A stretch of DNA of 15,017 nt from Flavisolibacter sp. (GTDB lineage: Bacteria > Bacteroidota > Bacteroidia > Chitinophagales > Chitinophagaceae), in assembly GCA_013695175.1 (NCBI GenBank), contig JACDAZ010000378.1, positions 1-15,017 on the forward strand, in the 5' to 3' direction. Positions 14,908-15,017 of the stretch are shown piece by piece (position 1 is the stretch's first letter; every line of letters starts with the position of its first letter). The notes beneath the pieces are model-generated. The model was not told where the DNA came from. It ran no database searches and saw nothing but the letters and a program-made list of their open reading frames with translations. Made by a program: the position numbers and the translations under genes.

Positions 14908-15017
14908 ACCCGAAGGGGTGACACAAAAATGCGTGAAACATTCATACCCACCGATAAAGAATTTCACCCCTTCGGGGTTTTGTGGAATCAAAAACATTTA
15001 TCTATAATTATATCACC
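14908..15017. mobile_element. Array unit 3: deleted element derivative, cut by window edge
   Basis: This closely matches 13743-13852 of unit 1, with changes concentrated in the codons after the ATG (GCGTGAAACATTC for GCCAGGTACATTT). It has the same deleted structure as unit 1, with no transposase body. An open frame from 14929 runs off the window end. The array therefore continues to the right. Confidence 0.6.

Larger units (their letters stand above)
13743..14978. repeat. Thirteen copies of a REP-like palindrome (ACCCCGAAGGGGTGA)
   Basis: Forward copies (ACCCC-GAA-GGGGT stem, or variants) start at 13743, 13928 (degenerate), 14023, 14073, 14609, 14763, 14860 and 14908. Inverted copies (TCACCCCTTCGGGGT or TCATCCCTTCGGGAT) start at 13799, 13848, 14634, 14683 and 14964. 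Several variants keep pairing through matched changes: ATCCC..GGGAT and ACCCT..AGGGT. The paired changes suggest the hairpin is selected as a structure. The sequence TATATCACC at the window end looks like the start of a further copy. They flank an IS200-type transposase closely, as REP sequences flank RAYT genes. Confidence 0.85.

Noticed and set aside
13743..14978. CRISPR array
   Set aside because: The repeats are short palindromes in both orientations with uneven spacing and with spacers that repeat each other; no cas genes are near. REP-like elements fit better.

Overview
The window looks like a chromosomal segment of a Bacteroidota bacterium, most likely Chitinophagaceae or a relative. 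The reasons are low G+C, almost no Shine-Dalgarno sequences, a good TAnnTTTG promoter box (1803-1810), a periplasmic Tricorn-type S41 peptidase, and BRO/DinD, RhuM and IS200-type proteins of the kind common in that phylum. This assignment is inference from sequence style; no search was run.

Left part (1-5906), housekeeping and accessory genes. An AbgT-family transporter on the minus strand runs off the left edge and lacks only its last few residues. A small antitoxin-like gene and an overlapping PIN-domain toxin follow on the plus strand. Next comes a 1063-residue secreted Tricorn-like protease on the minus strand.

Middle part (5907-12708), a defence-like island. It starts with a decayed RhuM gene (6124-6383). 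A 317-residue protein follows, with two RNase H folds: the first has lost its catalytic residues and the second keeps all four. Fifty-two bases later comes a 716-residue SF1A helicase with a PD-(D/E)XK-like insert and a C-terminal zinc ribbon. A complete HsdR (type I restriction subunit) follows, carrying two G+C-rich palindromic insertions in frame. A 55-base imperfect copy of the protease leader lies just after the helicase gene. The RhuM/RNase H/helicase block is therefore bracketed by direct repeats, as an inserted island would be.

Right part (12709-15017). Three degenerate TGAAACC repeats and a dyad lie upstream of a BRO-N/DinD-like gene. The rest is a tandem array built from an IS200-type (Y1, HUH) element. 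One unit of about 835 bases carries an intact transposase. A unit before it (about 330 bases) and one after it (cut by the window edge) appear to be internally deleted derivatives. The units are studded with 13 copies of a short palindrome (ACCCCGAAGGGGTGA type). Between the palindromes lie five degenerate copies of a segment resembling the last ~48 bases of the neighbouring hsdR gene, with a sixth partial copy at the left edge. No hsdM or hsdS is present; they may lie to the right beyond the array, or be absent.

The best candidates for something undescribed are the RNase H/helicase-nuclease pair and the element array carrying pieces of the hsdR 3' end.
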